This document shows, piece by piece, positions 7,811-14,706 of a DNA stretch of 28,374 nt. Source of the stretch: Bacillota bacterium (GTDB lineage: Bacteria; Bacillota; Clostridia; Oscillospirales; Acutalibacteraceae). The stretch lies in assembly GCA_023458755.1 (NCBI GenBank), contig JAEWYE010000074.1, positions 1 to 28,374 of the forward strand, written 5' to 3'. The first letter of the stretch is position 1, and each line of letters starts with the position of its first letter. Made by a program: the position numbers and the translations under genes. The notes beneath the pieces are model-generated. The model saw only the letters and a program-made list of their open reading frames with translations. It was not told the origin of the DNA and did not search any database.

Positions 7811-8678
7811 TATCGCGAAAATCAACGATCGAATCATGACGGTAATTCTTTACATAGTAGCGGGATTCTTTTTGCTCCTGCTTGCGGCATTCACGATTTA
7901 TATTCTTTCCAAAGGTGTAAGTGAGTTCGATCTTTCGCTTCTGGCATTTAACGAAAACGGAATCGGCAACCAGTTTTTTAATACAGTTTATTTGGTGTTT
8001 CTCGCCCTGCTCATCAGTGTGCCAATTGGCATACTGGCCGGTGTTTATATGGCAGAATACGCAAAGCAGGGGCACTTTTCCAGCTTTATTCGTACCTGTA
8101 TTGAAACGCTTTCCTCCCTGCCCTCCATTGTAGTCGGCCTTTTCGGTTATTTGGTTTTTGTGGTGATGACTCACTCGCAGTGGAATTTGATGGCAGGCGC
8201 TCTGGCGGTCTCTATTCTCAATCTGCCCCTTATTACCACTGTTACGGAAGATGCACTGCGGGCTGTACCGGCTACTTATAAGGAAGGAAGCTTTGCACTT
8301 GGGACAACACACTGGCAGACCATTTTTCATGTGCTGCTGCCTGCATGTGTACCGCGCATTATAACCGGAATTATTCTTGCGGCCGGGCGCGGTTTCGGCG
8401 AAGCCGCCGCGCTGCTTTACACAGCCGGTATGAGTACCGATATCAGCTGGAGTAATTGGAACCTAACCTCCCCGACCTGCCCGCTCAACCCGTTCCGTCC
8501 GGGTGAAACGCTGTCCCTGACCATTTGGGCATCCAGAACCGAAGCGGTTGCCCCAAATGCGGCACAAATTGCGGACATTTCTTCAGCGGTACTCATCCTA
8601 ATGGTATTTGTATTCTGCATCGGCTCCCGCATTATCGGCAGGATTTTAAACAAACGGCTGGTCGGTGAAAGCTGTTGA
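7794..8678 (+). CDS. pstA: Phosphate ABC transporter permease PstA
   Basis: 294 aa, GTG start with AAAGGAG nine bases upstream and inside the end of pstC. Six hydrophobic helices. PstA features: the FSSFIRTCIETLSSLPSIVVGLFGYLVF region, the EAA loop (VPATYKEGSFALGTTHWQTIF) and a GRGFGEAAALLYTAG segment. It is the second permease subunit. No pstB ATPase or phoU follows; the strand ends at a terminator and convergent genes, so the ATPase must be encoded elsewhere if the transporter is functional. Confidence 0.95.
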   Translation: MKRRHNIAKINDRIMTVILYIVAGFFLLLLAAFTIYILSKGVSEFDLSLLAFNENGIGNQFFNTVYLVFLALLISVPIGILAGVYMAEYAKQGHFSSFIRTCIETLSSLPSIVVGLFGYLVFVVMTHSQWNLMAGALAVSILNLPLITTVTEDALRAVPATYKEGSFALGTTHWQTIFHVLLPACVPRIITGIILAAGRGFGEAAALLYTAGMSTDISWSNWNLTSPTCPLNPFRPGETLSLTIWASRTEAVAPNAAQIADISSAVLILMVFVFCIGSRIIGRILNKRLVGESC

Positions 8679-8721
8679 TTTTTCGGAACATTCCGGTGAA
8701 AGCAGAACGCTTCAAACGGCG

Positions 8722-8758
8722 AAAAAGGACGGCTATCCGCACGATAGCCGTCCTTTTT
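8722..8758. terminator. Strong bidirectional terminator between pst and the frd operon
   Basis: AAAAAGGACGGCTATC and GATAGCCGTCCTTTTT form a perfect 16-bp stem with loop CGCAC. A T run is present at the 3' end on either strand, so it serves both pstA (plus) and the long minus-strand redox operon. Confidence 0.95.
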
Positions 8759-8783
8759 GCAAACCATTTGAGAACAAGCGATT

Positions 8784-9080
8784 TTATTTGCCCTGCTCTT
8801 CCGCCTTTTCGATTTTTTTATTGCGGAAGTAAAAGAAGATATCGGTGGATACCAAAATAATATTCGGAAAGTAGAACCAGAACGCAAGGTTGTAGGTTGC
8901 GGAAAGGAATTTTGCAACCAGTCCGCAGGCATATCCGAACAGAATGAAGCACATGAAGAACAGGCTTTTGCCCTTTGTGGAACGGGATTTGTAGGAACGG
9001 TAAATGGAAAGCGGCCACGAAGCGCCAAAGCTGATAATCATGATGGTCTCAAAAACACTGGCTAAAGCTAAAGCTGACAT
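8784..9080 (-). CDS. Small PQ-loop-like membrane protein at the end of the redox operon
   Basis: About 98 aa with three hydrophobic segments and a charged Lys/Glu-rich C terminus. The segment SFGASWPLSIYRSYKSRSTKGKS resembles the PQ-loop/SemiSWEET consensus (a Trp-Pro turn followed by a basic SxKSRSTKG stretch). Start: ATG 9080 lies 12 bases from GGGG; the upstream ATG at 9092 abuts the same SD and is less likely. It follows frdA by about 30 bases and precedes the operon terminator, so it is the last gene of the unit. Role unknown: it could be a C4-dicarboxylate or small-solute transporter, or a membrane tether for the soluble complex; neither can be shown from sequence. Confidence 0.75.
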   Translation of the reverse strand: MSALALASVFETIMIISFGASWPLSIYRSYKSRSTKGKSLFFMCFILFGYACGLVAKFLSATYNLAFWFYFPNIILVSTDIFFYFRNKKIEKAEEQGK

Positions 9081-9112
9081 AATCGTCTGCATCCCCTTTT
9101 TCTTTTCATTAA

Positions 9113-10711
9113 TTACTCGTGTCGGTGCGTATAAGTCGGCAGTAATTTCGGTGAAACGATTTCACTGGTGATTCCGGCCTCTTCCATTTCTTCCGCGTAT
9201 TTGGCTACATGGTCGAGCGTCAGCTTGCCGACGGTGACATTCTTGCACTTTTTCGCCGCGTTGATACCGGCATTTCTGCCGAAAACGATAACGTCAAGCA
9301 GGGAATTACCCATCAGGCGGTTTCTGCCGTGCACACCGCCGGCCGCTTCACCCGCGACAAAGAGGTTGTCAATGTTCGTAAGGCTGTCCGCAGTAACCTG
9401 CAGGCCGCCGTTTTGGTAATGGAGGGTCGGGTAAACGAGAATCGGCACCTTGCGGATATCAATATCGTATTTTGCGTACATGCGCAGCATACCTGGAATG
9501 CGCTTTTCAATGGTTCCCTCGCCGCCCAGAATTTCAATCATTGGGGTATCGAGCCAAACGGCGGTGCCTTCGCACGCGGTCACGCCGTTTTCTCTTGCCG
9601 TACACTCACGGATAATCGAAGCGGAAGAAACATCACGGGTTTCAAGCGGATGCATAAATGCAACACCGTCTTTGTTGACCAGCATGGCGCCCAAAGAACG
9701 AACCTTTTCGGTTACCAGCGCACCGAAAATCTGCTCCGGAAAAGCGGCACCGGTCGGATGATACTGAAGGGTATCGGCATAAAGCAGCTTTGCGCCCGCG
9801 CGGTAGCCCAAAATAAGACCGTCTGCGGTTGCGCCGTAATGATTGGAAGTCGGGAAGCCCTGATAGTGCAAACGTCCCGCGCCGCCGGTCGCGATGATAA
9901 CGGTTTTTGCGCGTGCAACCATGTATTCCTTGGTTTCCATGTTCATCAGAACCGCACCGGCAGCCTTGCCTTCATCATCTAGAATCAGTTCAACAGCCGC
10001 GGTGAAATCCACCACCGTAATATGGCGGTTCGCTACTTCGTCACGGAGTACACGCATGATTTCCGCGCCGGAATAGTCCTTCGCGGCATGCATTCTTTTG
10101 CGAGAGGTGCCGCCGCCGTGCGTGGTAATCATCGTTCCATCCGGAGCCTTATCAAACATAACACCCAGATCATTGAGCCATTTTACAGCCGACGGACCTT
10201 CCGTAACCAGTTTATAAAGAAGTTCCGGTGTATTGGCATAATGACCGCCGCCGAACGCGTCCAGATAGTGAATCATCGGAGAATCGTTTTCTTTGTCGGC
10301 AGCCTGAATGCCGCCTTCCGCCATCATGGTGTTTGCGTCGCCGATACGGAGCTTGGTAACAACCAGCACCTTGGCACCGCCTTCATGTGCCTCAATGGCA
10401 GCGGACGCACCCGCTCCGCCGCCGCCGATGACCAGAACATCCACGTCATAATCCACCTGGGAAAGGTCGATTTCGTCCGCACGGATACGGCTGTTCGCCT
10501 GCAGCAGGGCAGCAAGCTCATCCGGCACTTTTTCACCCTTGTTCGGGCCGATTTTTAAAACGGAAAAATGCTCCTGATTGTAATCGGGATGAAACTGGCG
10601 GAGCAGCTTATGTTTTTCGTCCGCGCTCATTCTTGCGGGCTCGTTATGAAGTCTTTCGTTTCTGGTGGCTTCCACTTTTTCTATGGAATCAAGCATTTCC
10701 TGTGTATACAT
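9113..10711 (-). CDS. frdA: Soluble fumarate reductase flavoprotein subunit
   Basis: 532 aa, ATG with GGAGG upstream. An unusual N-terminal extension of about 90 residues precedes the FAD dinucleotide fold (VIGGGGAGASAA). Catalytic features of the fumarate reductase/succinate dehydrogenase family are present: HPTG (about 317-320), TEKVRSLGAMLVN, RD (358-359, candidate active-site Arg), LHYQNGGL (His 430) and HGRNRLMGNSLLDVIVFGR. The position that is the FAD-linking His in membrane Frd/Sdh (SHTVAAEGG) is Asn 127 here (ANTMMAEGG), so FAD is probably noncovalent. The C-terminal helical domain of E. coli FrdA is largely absent. With frdB it should reduce fumarate to succinate in the cytoplasm; no frdC/frdD anchors are nearby. 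Confidence 0.9.
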   Translation of the reverse strand: MYTQEMLDSIEKVEATRNERLHNEPARMSADEKHKLLRQFHPDYNQEHFSVLKIGPNKGEKVPDELAALLQANSRIRADEIDLSQVDYDVDVLVIGGGGAGASAAIEAHEGGAKVLVVTKLRIGDANTMMAEGGIQAADKENDSPMIHYLDAFGGGHYANTPELLYKLVTEGPSAVKWLNDLGVMFDKAPDGTMITTHGGGTSRKRMHAAKDYSGAEIMRVLRDEVANRHITVVDFTAAVELILDDEGKAAGAVLMNMETKEYMVARAKTVIIATGGAGRLHYQGFPTSNHYGATADGLILGYRAGAKLLYADTLQYHPTGAAFPEQIFGALVTEKVRSLGAMLVNKDGVAFMHPLETRDVSSASIIRECTARENGVTACEGTAVWLDTPMIEILGGEGTIEKRIPGMLRMYAKYDIDIRKVPILVYPTLHYQNGGLQVTADSLTNIDNLFVAGEAAGGVHGRNRLMGNSLLDVIVFGRNAGINAAKKCKNVTVGKLTLDHVAKYAEEMEEAGITSEIVSPKLLPTYTHRHE

Positions 10712-10723
10712 AATCGCCCCTCC

Positions 10724-11401
10724 TTATTTCTCGATTTCTCTGTTTCGGTAAAGTTCCTTCATTTCCTCAACTGGCTTCTGCATCAGTTTTTCCATCAATT
10801 CTTTAAAGTCGCCGTTTTCGATTTGCTGAACACGGTCGGCAAGATGCGCGGATTTCGGAGCCAGATATTTACCGGTAAGTCTTCTTGCCAGCAGGGCAAC
10901 CTGCGGGTGAGAAATTCCTGCCGGGCAGCGGGAAGAGCAGACACCGCACATAACGCAGTCAAAGGATTCCTCCGCGCACTTTTCGTATTCGCCGCGCTGT
11001 GCGTAGGCAATGTACTGCATCACGTTCAAACCCTGTGTGCAGCTTTTGGTACAGGCGTTGCAGCCGATACAGCTGTAAATCTCGGGATAAAGCTGCATCA
11101 TAATCTGTTCGGTCGGCTTTATCTTGTTAATATCGTAAACCTGCTTGACAAGCGGGAAGAACGGCAGCGTTGCGATATACATGTTGTTCTCAACCTTTGT
11201 CTGGCAGGCCAGGCAAACCTTCAGTTCGCGGTCATTCTTAATTCGGTATATAGTGGCACACGCACCGCAGAAACCGTTGCGGCAGCCGCAGCCGCGAATC
11301 AGCTGGTAACCCGCGTATTCCATTGCGCCCATGATTGTAAGGCTTGACGGGACGACGTACTTTTTACCCATCAAGAATACTTTTACCATTTCTTCTTCCA
11401 T
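10724..11401 (-). CDS. frdB: Fumarate reductase iron-sulfur subunit
   Basis: About 225 aa. The frame opens at a TTG at 11422, but ATG 11401 has GAGGG nine bases upstream and is preferred. Residues 1-75 form a plant-type [2Fe-2S] domain (CRNGFCGAC at 40-48, CLAC at 63-66). Residues 108-165 hold two full CxxCxxCxxxC motifs (CIGCNACTKSC at 111-121; CVMCGVCSSRC at 149-159). In classical FrdB the second motif has a non-Cys residue and builds a 3Fe-4S cluster. The C terminus is helical and charged and has no CCG domain, unlike TfrB of methanogens. It should carry electrons between the HdrABC/Flx module and FrdA. Spaced 12 bases from frdA. Confidence 0.88.
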   Translation of the reverse strand: MEEEMVKVFLMGKKYVVPSSLTIMGAMEYAGYQLIRGCGCRNGFCGACATIYRIKNDRELKVCLACQTKVENNMYIATLPFFPLVKQVYDINKIKPTEQIMMQLYPEIYSCIGCNACTKSCTQGLNVMQYIAYAQRGEYEKCAEESFDCVMCGVCSSRCPAGISHPQVALLARRLTGKYLAPKSAHLADRVQQIENGDFKELMEKLMQKPVEEMKELYRNREIEK

Positions 11402-11422
11402 CGTTTTGCGCCCTCTTTTCAA

Positions 11423-12256
11423 TCAATATTCATTCGGCAGTTCATCCAGCTGATCGCAGCGGAAAACCGGGCCGTCTTTGCACACATATTTGTTGCCGAT
11501 GTTGCAGCGTCCGCATTTGCCGATGCCGCATTTCATTTTCATTTCCATTGTGGTGAATACCTGCGTCTTTTTAAAACCAAGCTCCTGCAAACCCGCAAGG
11601 GTAAACTTAATCATAATCGGCGGTCCGCAGAGGACAACGGTTTTGTTGGTGTCAAAGTTCAGTTCCTTTACATAGTTCGGAACAAAGCCCACATGACCGT
11701 TCCAGCCTTCCTGTTCGCGGTCGATGGTCAAATAAACATTGGTGTTTTCGTCTTTTTGCCACTCATTGATAATCTCGTTGTAATCGACCAGATCGTCCTT
11801 GCTTCTGGAACCGTATACGATATCGACTGTGCCGTAGTTTTCACGGTAGTGACGCACGTAGTTGATAACGGAGCGGAGGGGCGCAAGCCCGATACCGCCC
11901 GCGATGAACAGCAGGTCTTTCCCTTTGAAATCGGTGTCCACCGGAAAGCCGTTGCCGTATGGGCCGCGAATCGTAATCTGCTGGCCAACTTCCATTTGAT
12001 GCAGCCATTCGGTCACGCAGCCGCACTTTTTAATGCTGAACTCCATGTATTTTGTGTTGGTTGGGGAAGAGGTAATGGAGAACATCGCCTCGCCCACGCC
12101 GGGAATGGAAAGCATGGCGCATTGACCGGGAATATTTTTGAAGCAAACGCCGCCGTCCAGCGCGTTTACGCGAAAGGTTTTTACATCGGGCGTATCCATG
12201 CGGATATCGGTAACCACACCGAGCTTCGGGATTAAAGCTTCCTGCAAATTACTCAT
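11423..12256 (-). CDS. flxA: FAD/NAD(P)H-binding Flx subunit (FNR/PyrK-like)
   Basis: About 277 aa. Ferredoxin-NADP reductase fold: FAD-binding barrel (FSITSSPTN), NAD-binding domain (FIAGGIGLAPLRSVI, then CGPPIMIKFT), and a C-terminal [2Fe-2S] site like that of PyrK/AsrB (CGIGKCGRCNIG with a later Cys). Two ATG codons stand at 12262 and 12256; the second lies eight bases from GGGAGG and overlaps the flxB stop. In Desulfovibrio FlxABCD-HdrABC the FlxA subunit oxidises NADH; the same role is expected here. NADH versus NADPH preference cannot be decided by eye. Confidence 0.88.
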   Translation of the reverse strand: MSNLQEALIPKLGVVTDIRMDTPDVKTFRVNALDGGVCFKNIPGQCAMLSIPGVGEAMFSITSSPTNTKYMEFSIKKCGCVTEWLHQMEVGQQITIRGPYGNGFPVDTDFKGKDLLFIAGGIGLAPLRSVINYVRHYRENYGTVDIVYGSRSKDDLVDYNEIINEWQKDENTNVYLTIDREQEGWNGHVGFVPNYVKELNFDTNKTVVLCGPPIMIKFTLAGLQELGFKKTQVFTTMEMKMKCGIGKCGRCNIGNKYVCKDGPVFRCDQLDELPNEY

Positions 12257-13289
12257 TTTCATTTCCTCCCAAAGCTTTGATTACTTTTACGATATTCATG
12301 GAAACCGGGCATTTCGCGAGGCATCTTCCGCAGCCGACACAGCCGTAAGCACCGTCGTTATTGGCCGGGAAATAAATCAGCTTGTGCATGAACCGCTGGC
12401 GGAATTTCTGCATCTGTGTGGTTCTGGGGTTTTCTGCTGCCATTTTGGTGAACTCCGAGTACATGCAGGAATCCCAGCAGCGGAACCGCTGAATGCCGTG
12501 ACCGGTGTCATAGTCCCGAATGTCGTAGCACTGGCAGGTAGGGCACACAAATGTGCAGGTGCCGCAGCCGATGCATGCCTGAGAAAGTTCCTCCCATTTC
12601 GGGGAGTTGAATACTTCGTTGAGCGCGTCGCCATTTAACCCCTTAAGGCTCAAATCATGCAGCGGGAGTCTTTCCATAATTGCTTTGACCTCTGCTTTAT
12701 GGCTTTCCAGCTTTTCTTCATCAGCGGAACCGGATGTTTCAAATACGGCTTTCACTGTTTCAGTCAGCGCGTCACCCTTTTCGGTAAGGCTGTTCCAGTA
12801 AAGCGTATCACCCGCAATCCATGCGGAAACATCCCCGGCCGGATTGACCGCGTCTATACCGAATGCGGAACAGAAGCAGGTTTCTTCCGGCTCGCTGCAC
12901 GCGAGGCTAACCACAACGCCGTTGTCACGCCTTGTTTTGTAATAAGAATCAACCGGCTCCGCAAGGAATACTTTATCCAAAATGCCGAAGCTAGCGGCAT
13001 CACAGGCACGCACACCGAAAACAGCGAACGGCTTGGTTTCGTCTCGGTTTTCAAGAATGGAAATCTGCTTGCCTTGGGTTTTAAAGGCGACTAAATTTTC
13101 ACTTTGCGGAAAAAATAAATCCTTCGCGGATTTGACCGTATTGAGCTTGTCAAGGCGAACAACCGATTCGGGCGACCATTTGCCGAACTGTATCTGACCG
13201 TTGACTTCAACCGGCAGATATAATTCACGATTGCCGGAAATGGAGGAAAAAAGTTCTGCTAAGCGGCTTATGGCAAGTTTATACATCAC
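12249..13289 (-). CDS. flxB: 4Fe-4S dicluster Flx subunit (AsrA/HydB-like)
   Basis: 346 aa. C-terminal half has two Fe-S motifs (CIGCGTCTFVCPTC and CVGCGRCLAKCPV) with the linker RFRCWDSCMYSEF characteristic of the anaerobic sulfite reductase A/sulfhydrogenase beta family. The N-terminal half has FGVRACDAASFGILD and a Cys-rich ACSEPEETCFCSAFG segment. The start overlaps the flxC stop by four bases (ATGA). It should relay electrons from FlxA toward FlxC/FlxD. Letter assignment within Flx is by position and similarity, not certain. Confidence 0.8.
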   Translation of the reverse strand: MMYKLAISRLAELFSSISGNRELYLPVEVNGQIQFGKWSPESVVRLDKLNTVKSAKDLFFPQSENLVAFKTQGKQISILENRDETKPFAVFGVRACDAASFGILDKVFLAEPVDSYYKTRRDNGVVVSLACSEPEETCFCSAFGIDAVNPAGDVSAWIAGDTLYWNSLTEKGDALTETVKAVFETSGSADEEKLESHKAEVKAIMERLPLHDLSLKGLNGDALNEVFNSPKWEELSQACIGCGTCTFVCPTCQCYDIRDYDTGHGIQRFRCWDSCMYSEFTKMAAENPRTTQMQKFRQRFMHKLIYFPANNDGAYGCVGCGRCLAKCPVSMNIVKVIKALGGNENE

Positions 13290-14269
13290 AGATTTCCTCC
13301 CTTGTTCATAACAATGCTCGGCTCCACGTCGCCTTTGGTGAAATCGGTAAGCGGGCCGCGGGTTTCGGAATCGGCACCGGCTTGAAAGTCACCGTAAAAT
13401 CCGTTGATATCTTTCATAAATTTACGATTAAGCAGATGGAGCGGAATATGCTGCGGGCAGACACGGGAACATTCGCCGCAGTCGGTGCAGCGCCCCGCCA
13501 CATGGAACGCGCGGATGATGTGGAACATATTCTCTTCAAAGGAATCGGTGTTAGCTTTGCTCGCAATACCGGAATTATCGTTATCAAAAATGCATTTTTC
13601 GCAGGTGCAGGCGGGGCAGACATTTCTGCACGCATTGCAGCGGATACACTTAGAAAGCTCACCGCGCCAGAACGCAAACCGCTCTTCCGGCGTCATGGCT
13701 TCCAGCTTTTCCACCAGCTCAAAACGGTCTTCTTTCGGAAGAGGAAGTTCTTCATCCGCTGTTACGCGCTCGTCGTATACCATATGTTCCTTGCCTTTGC
13801 AGTTCAGACATTTGTCCAGCAGGACTTCGCTGCGTTTGCAGGTCTTTTCGCCGTAGATGGTTTGAATGAAAAGGTCGTCGCCGTTTTCTTCAATCTTTTC
13901 GATTCCTTTAATTCCCTTGTCACGGATTTTGTTAATATCCAGCATACCGTCACAGCCAATGCCGAGCACATAGATATTTTCACGGTTGACACGGTGCTCT
14001 TTGATGAGCTGATTCAGGCCGTAGGTATCGCACGGCTTTAAAAGCGCCAAAATTTTGCCGTCCTGCTTGCTTTCTTTGACTAAATATTTACTAAGGTTGC
14101 TTGCGCAGAACCCGTCGTATACAAATCCGTCCAGCTTGTCGGCGGTAAACACAGCCGGAGTCTGATCATAGAAAAATTCGCCGTTCTTCCAGCCGAACAC
14201 GCGGTTGACGGTTCCGTCCGCAAGCAATTTTTCGGCTTTGTCTTTGATTAATCCAAAAATTCTTTGCAT
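13286..14269 (-). CDS. flxC: 4Fe-4S dicluster Flx subunit (FrhB/FdhB-like)
   Basis: 327 aa. N-terminal FrhB/FdhB-like domain (LLKPCDTYGLNQLI, VLGIGCDGMLDI, CLNCKGKEH) and C-terminal ferredoxin region (CIRCNACRNVCPACTCEKC, CTDCGECSRVCPQHIPLHLL). ATG start with GGGGGA upstream, overlapping the end of the MvhD-like gene by about 20 bases. Paired with flxB it forms the electron wire of the NADH-oxidising module. Which of the two is FlxB or FlxC should be checked by alignment to Desulfovibrio. Confidence 0.78.
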   Translation of the reverse strand: MQRIFGLIKDKAEKLLADGTVNRVFGWKNGEFFYDQTPAVFTADKLDGFVYDGFCASNLSKYLVKESKQDGKILALLKPCDTYGLNQLIKEHRVNRENIYVLGIGCDGMLDINKIRDKGIKGIEKIEENGDDLFIQTIYGEKTCKRSEVLLDKCLNCKGKEHMVYDERVTADEELPLPKEDRFELVEKLEAMTPEERFAFWRGELSKCIRCNACRNVCPACTCEKCIFDNDNSGIASKANTDSFEENMFHIIRAFHVAGRCTDCGECSRVCPQHIPLHLLNRKFMKDINGFYGDFQAGADSETRGPLTDFTKGDVEPSIVMNKGGNL

Positions 14270-14706
14270 CTCAGATCCCCCAACTTCTTATTTTCACCCA
14301 GCTCATGAATGGTCTTCGAGAAATCATTCATGGTTGCGGAGAACTTCACACCCTCGGCGGCGGAAACCCATTCCACACGGGTACGTCCACGTTCAATGCC
14401 CAAATAGTCGAGCATGCTGAACAGCAGGGTCATTCTTCTTCTTGCGTAGTAGTTGCCGGTGGAATAGTGGCAGTCGCCCGGATGACAGCCGCACAGGATA
14501 ACGCCGTCGGCACCTCTTTGGAACGCACGGAGCACAAACATGGGGTTGATTCTGCAAGAACAGGGAACTCGGATGATTTTGATATCCGCGGGGTAGGAAA
14601 GTCTGCTCGTTCCGGCAAGATCCGCGCCGGCGTAACTGCACCAGTTACAGCAGAACGCAACAATCAGCGGCTTGAATTCGCCGTTTTCGGTTTCTTTTAT
14701 CGGCAT
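14248..14706 (-). CDS. flxD: MvhD/FlxD-like [2Fe-2S] adapter
   Basis: 152 aa, RBS GGAGGTGG. Signature Cys motifs of the MvhD/hydrogenase iron-sulfur family are present: FCCNWCSYAGAD, VPCSCR, LCGCHPGDCHY, followed by MTLLFSMLDYLGIERGR. This family connects HdrA to an electron-input module (MvhAG hydrogenase in methanogens, FlxABC in bacteria). It overlaps both hdrA (10 bases) and flxC, so the order is tightly coupled. No hydrogenase genes occur here, which supports NAD(P)H as the input. Confidence 0.9.
   Translation of the reverse strand: MPIKETENGEFKPLIVAFCCNWCSYAGADLAGTSRLSYPADIKIIRVPCSCRINPMFVLRAFQRGADGVILCGCHPGDCHYSTGNYYARRRMTLLFSMLDYLGIERGRTRVEWVSAAEGVKFSATMNDFSKTIHELGENKKLGDLRCKEFLD

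Noticed and set aside
8881..8932. GGTTGC...GCAACC inverted repeat inside the small membrane gene
   Set aside because: Lies within coding sequence with wide spacing and does not match the N4-spaced Crp/Fnr-type operator.
10724..11401. Identity as TfrB of a thiol:fumarate reductase
   Set aside because: It ends after the second ferredoxin motif and has no C-terminal CCG domain; CCG motifs are on the separate hdrB product.
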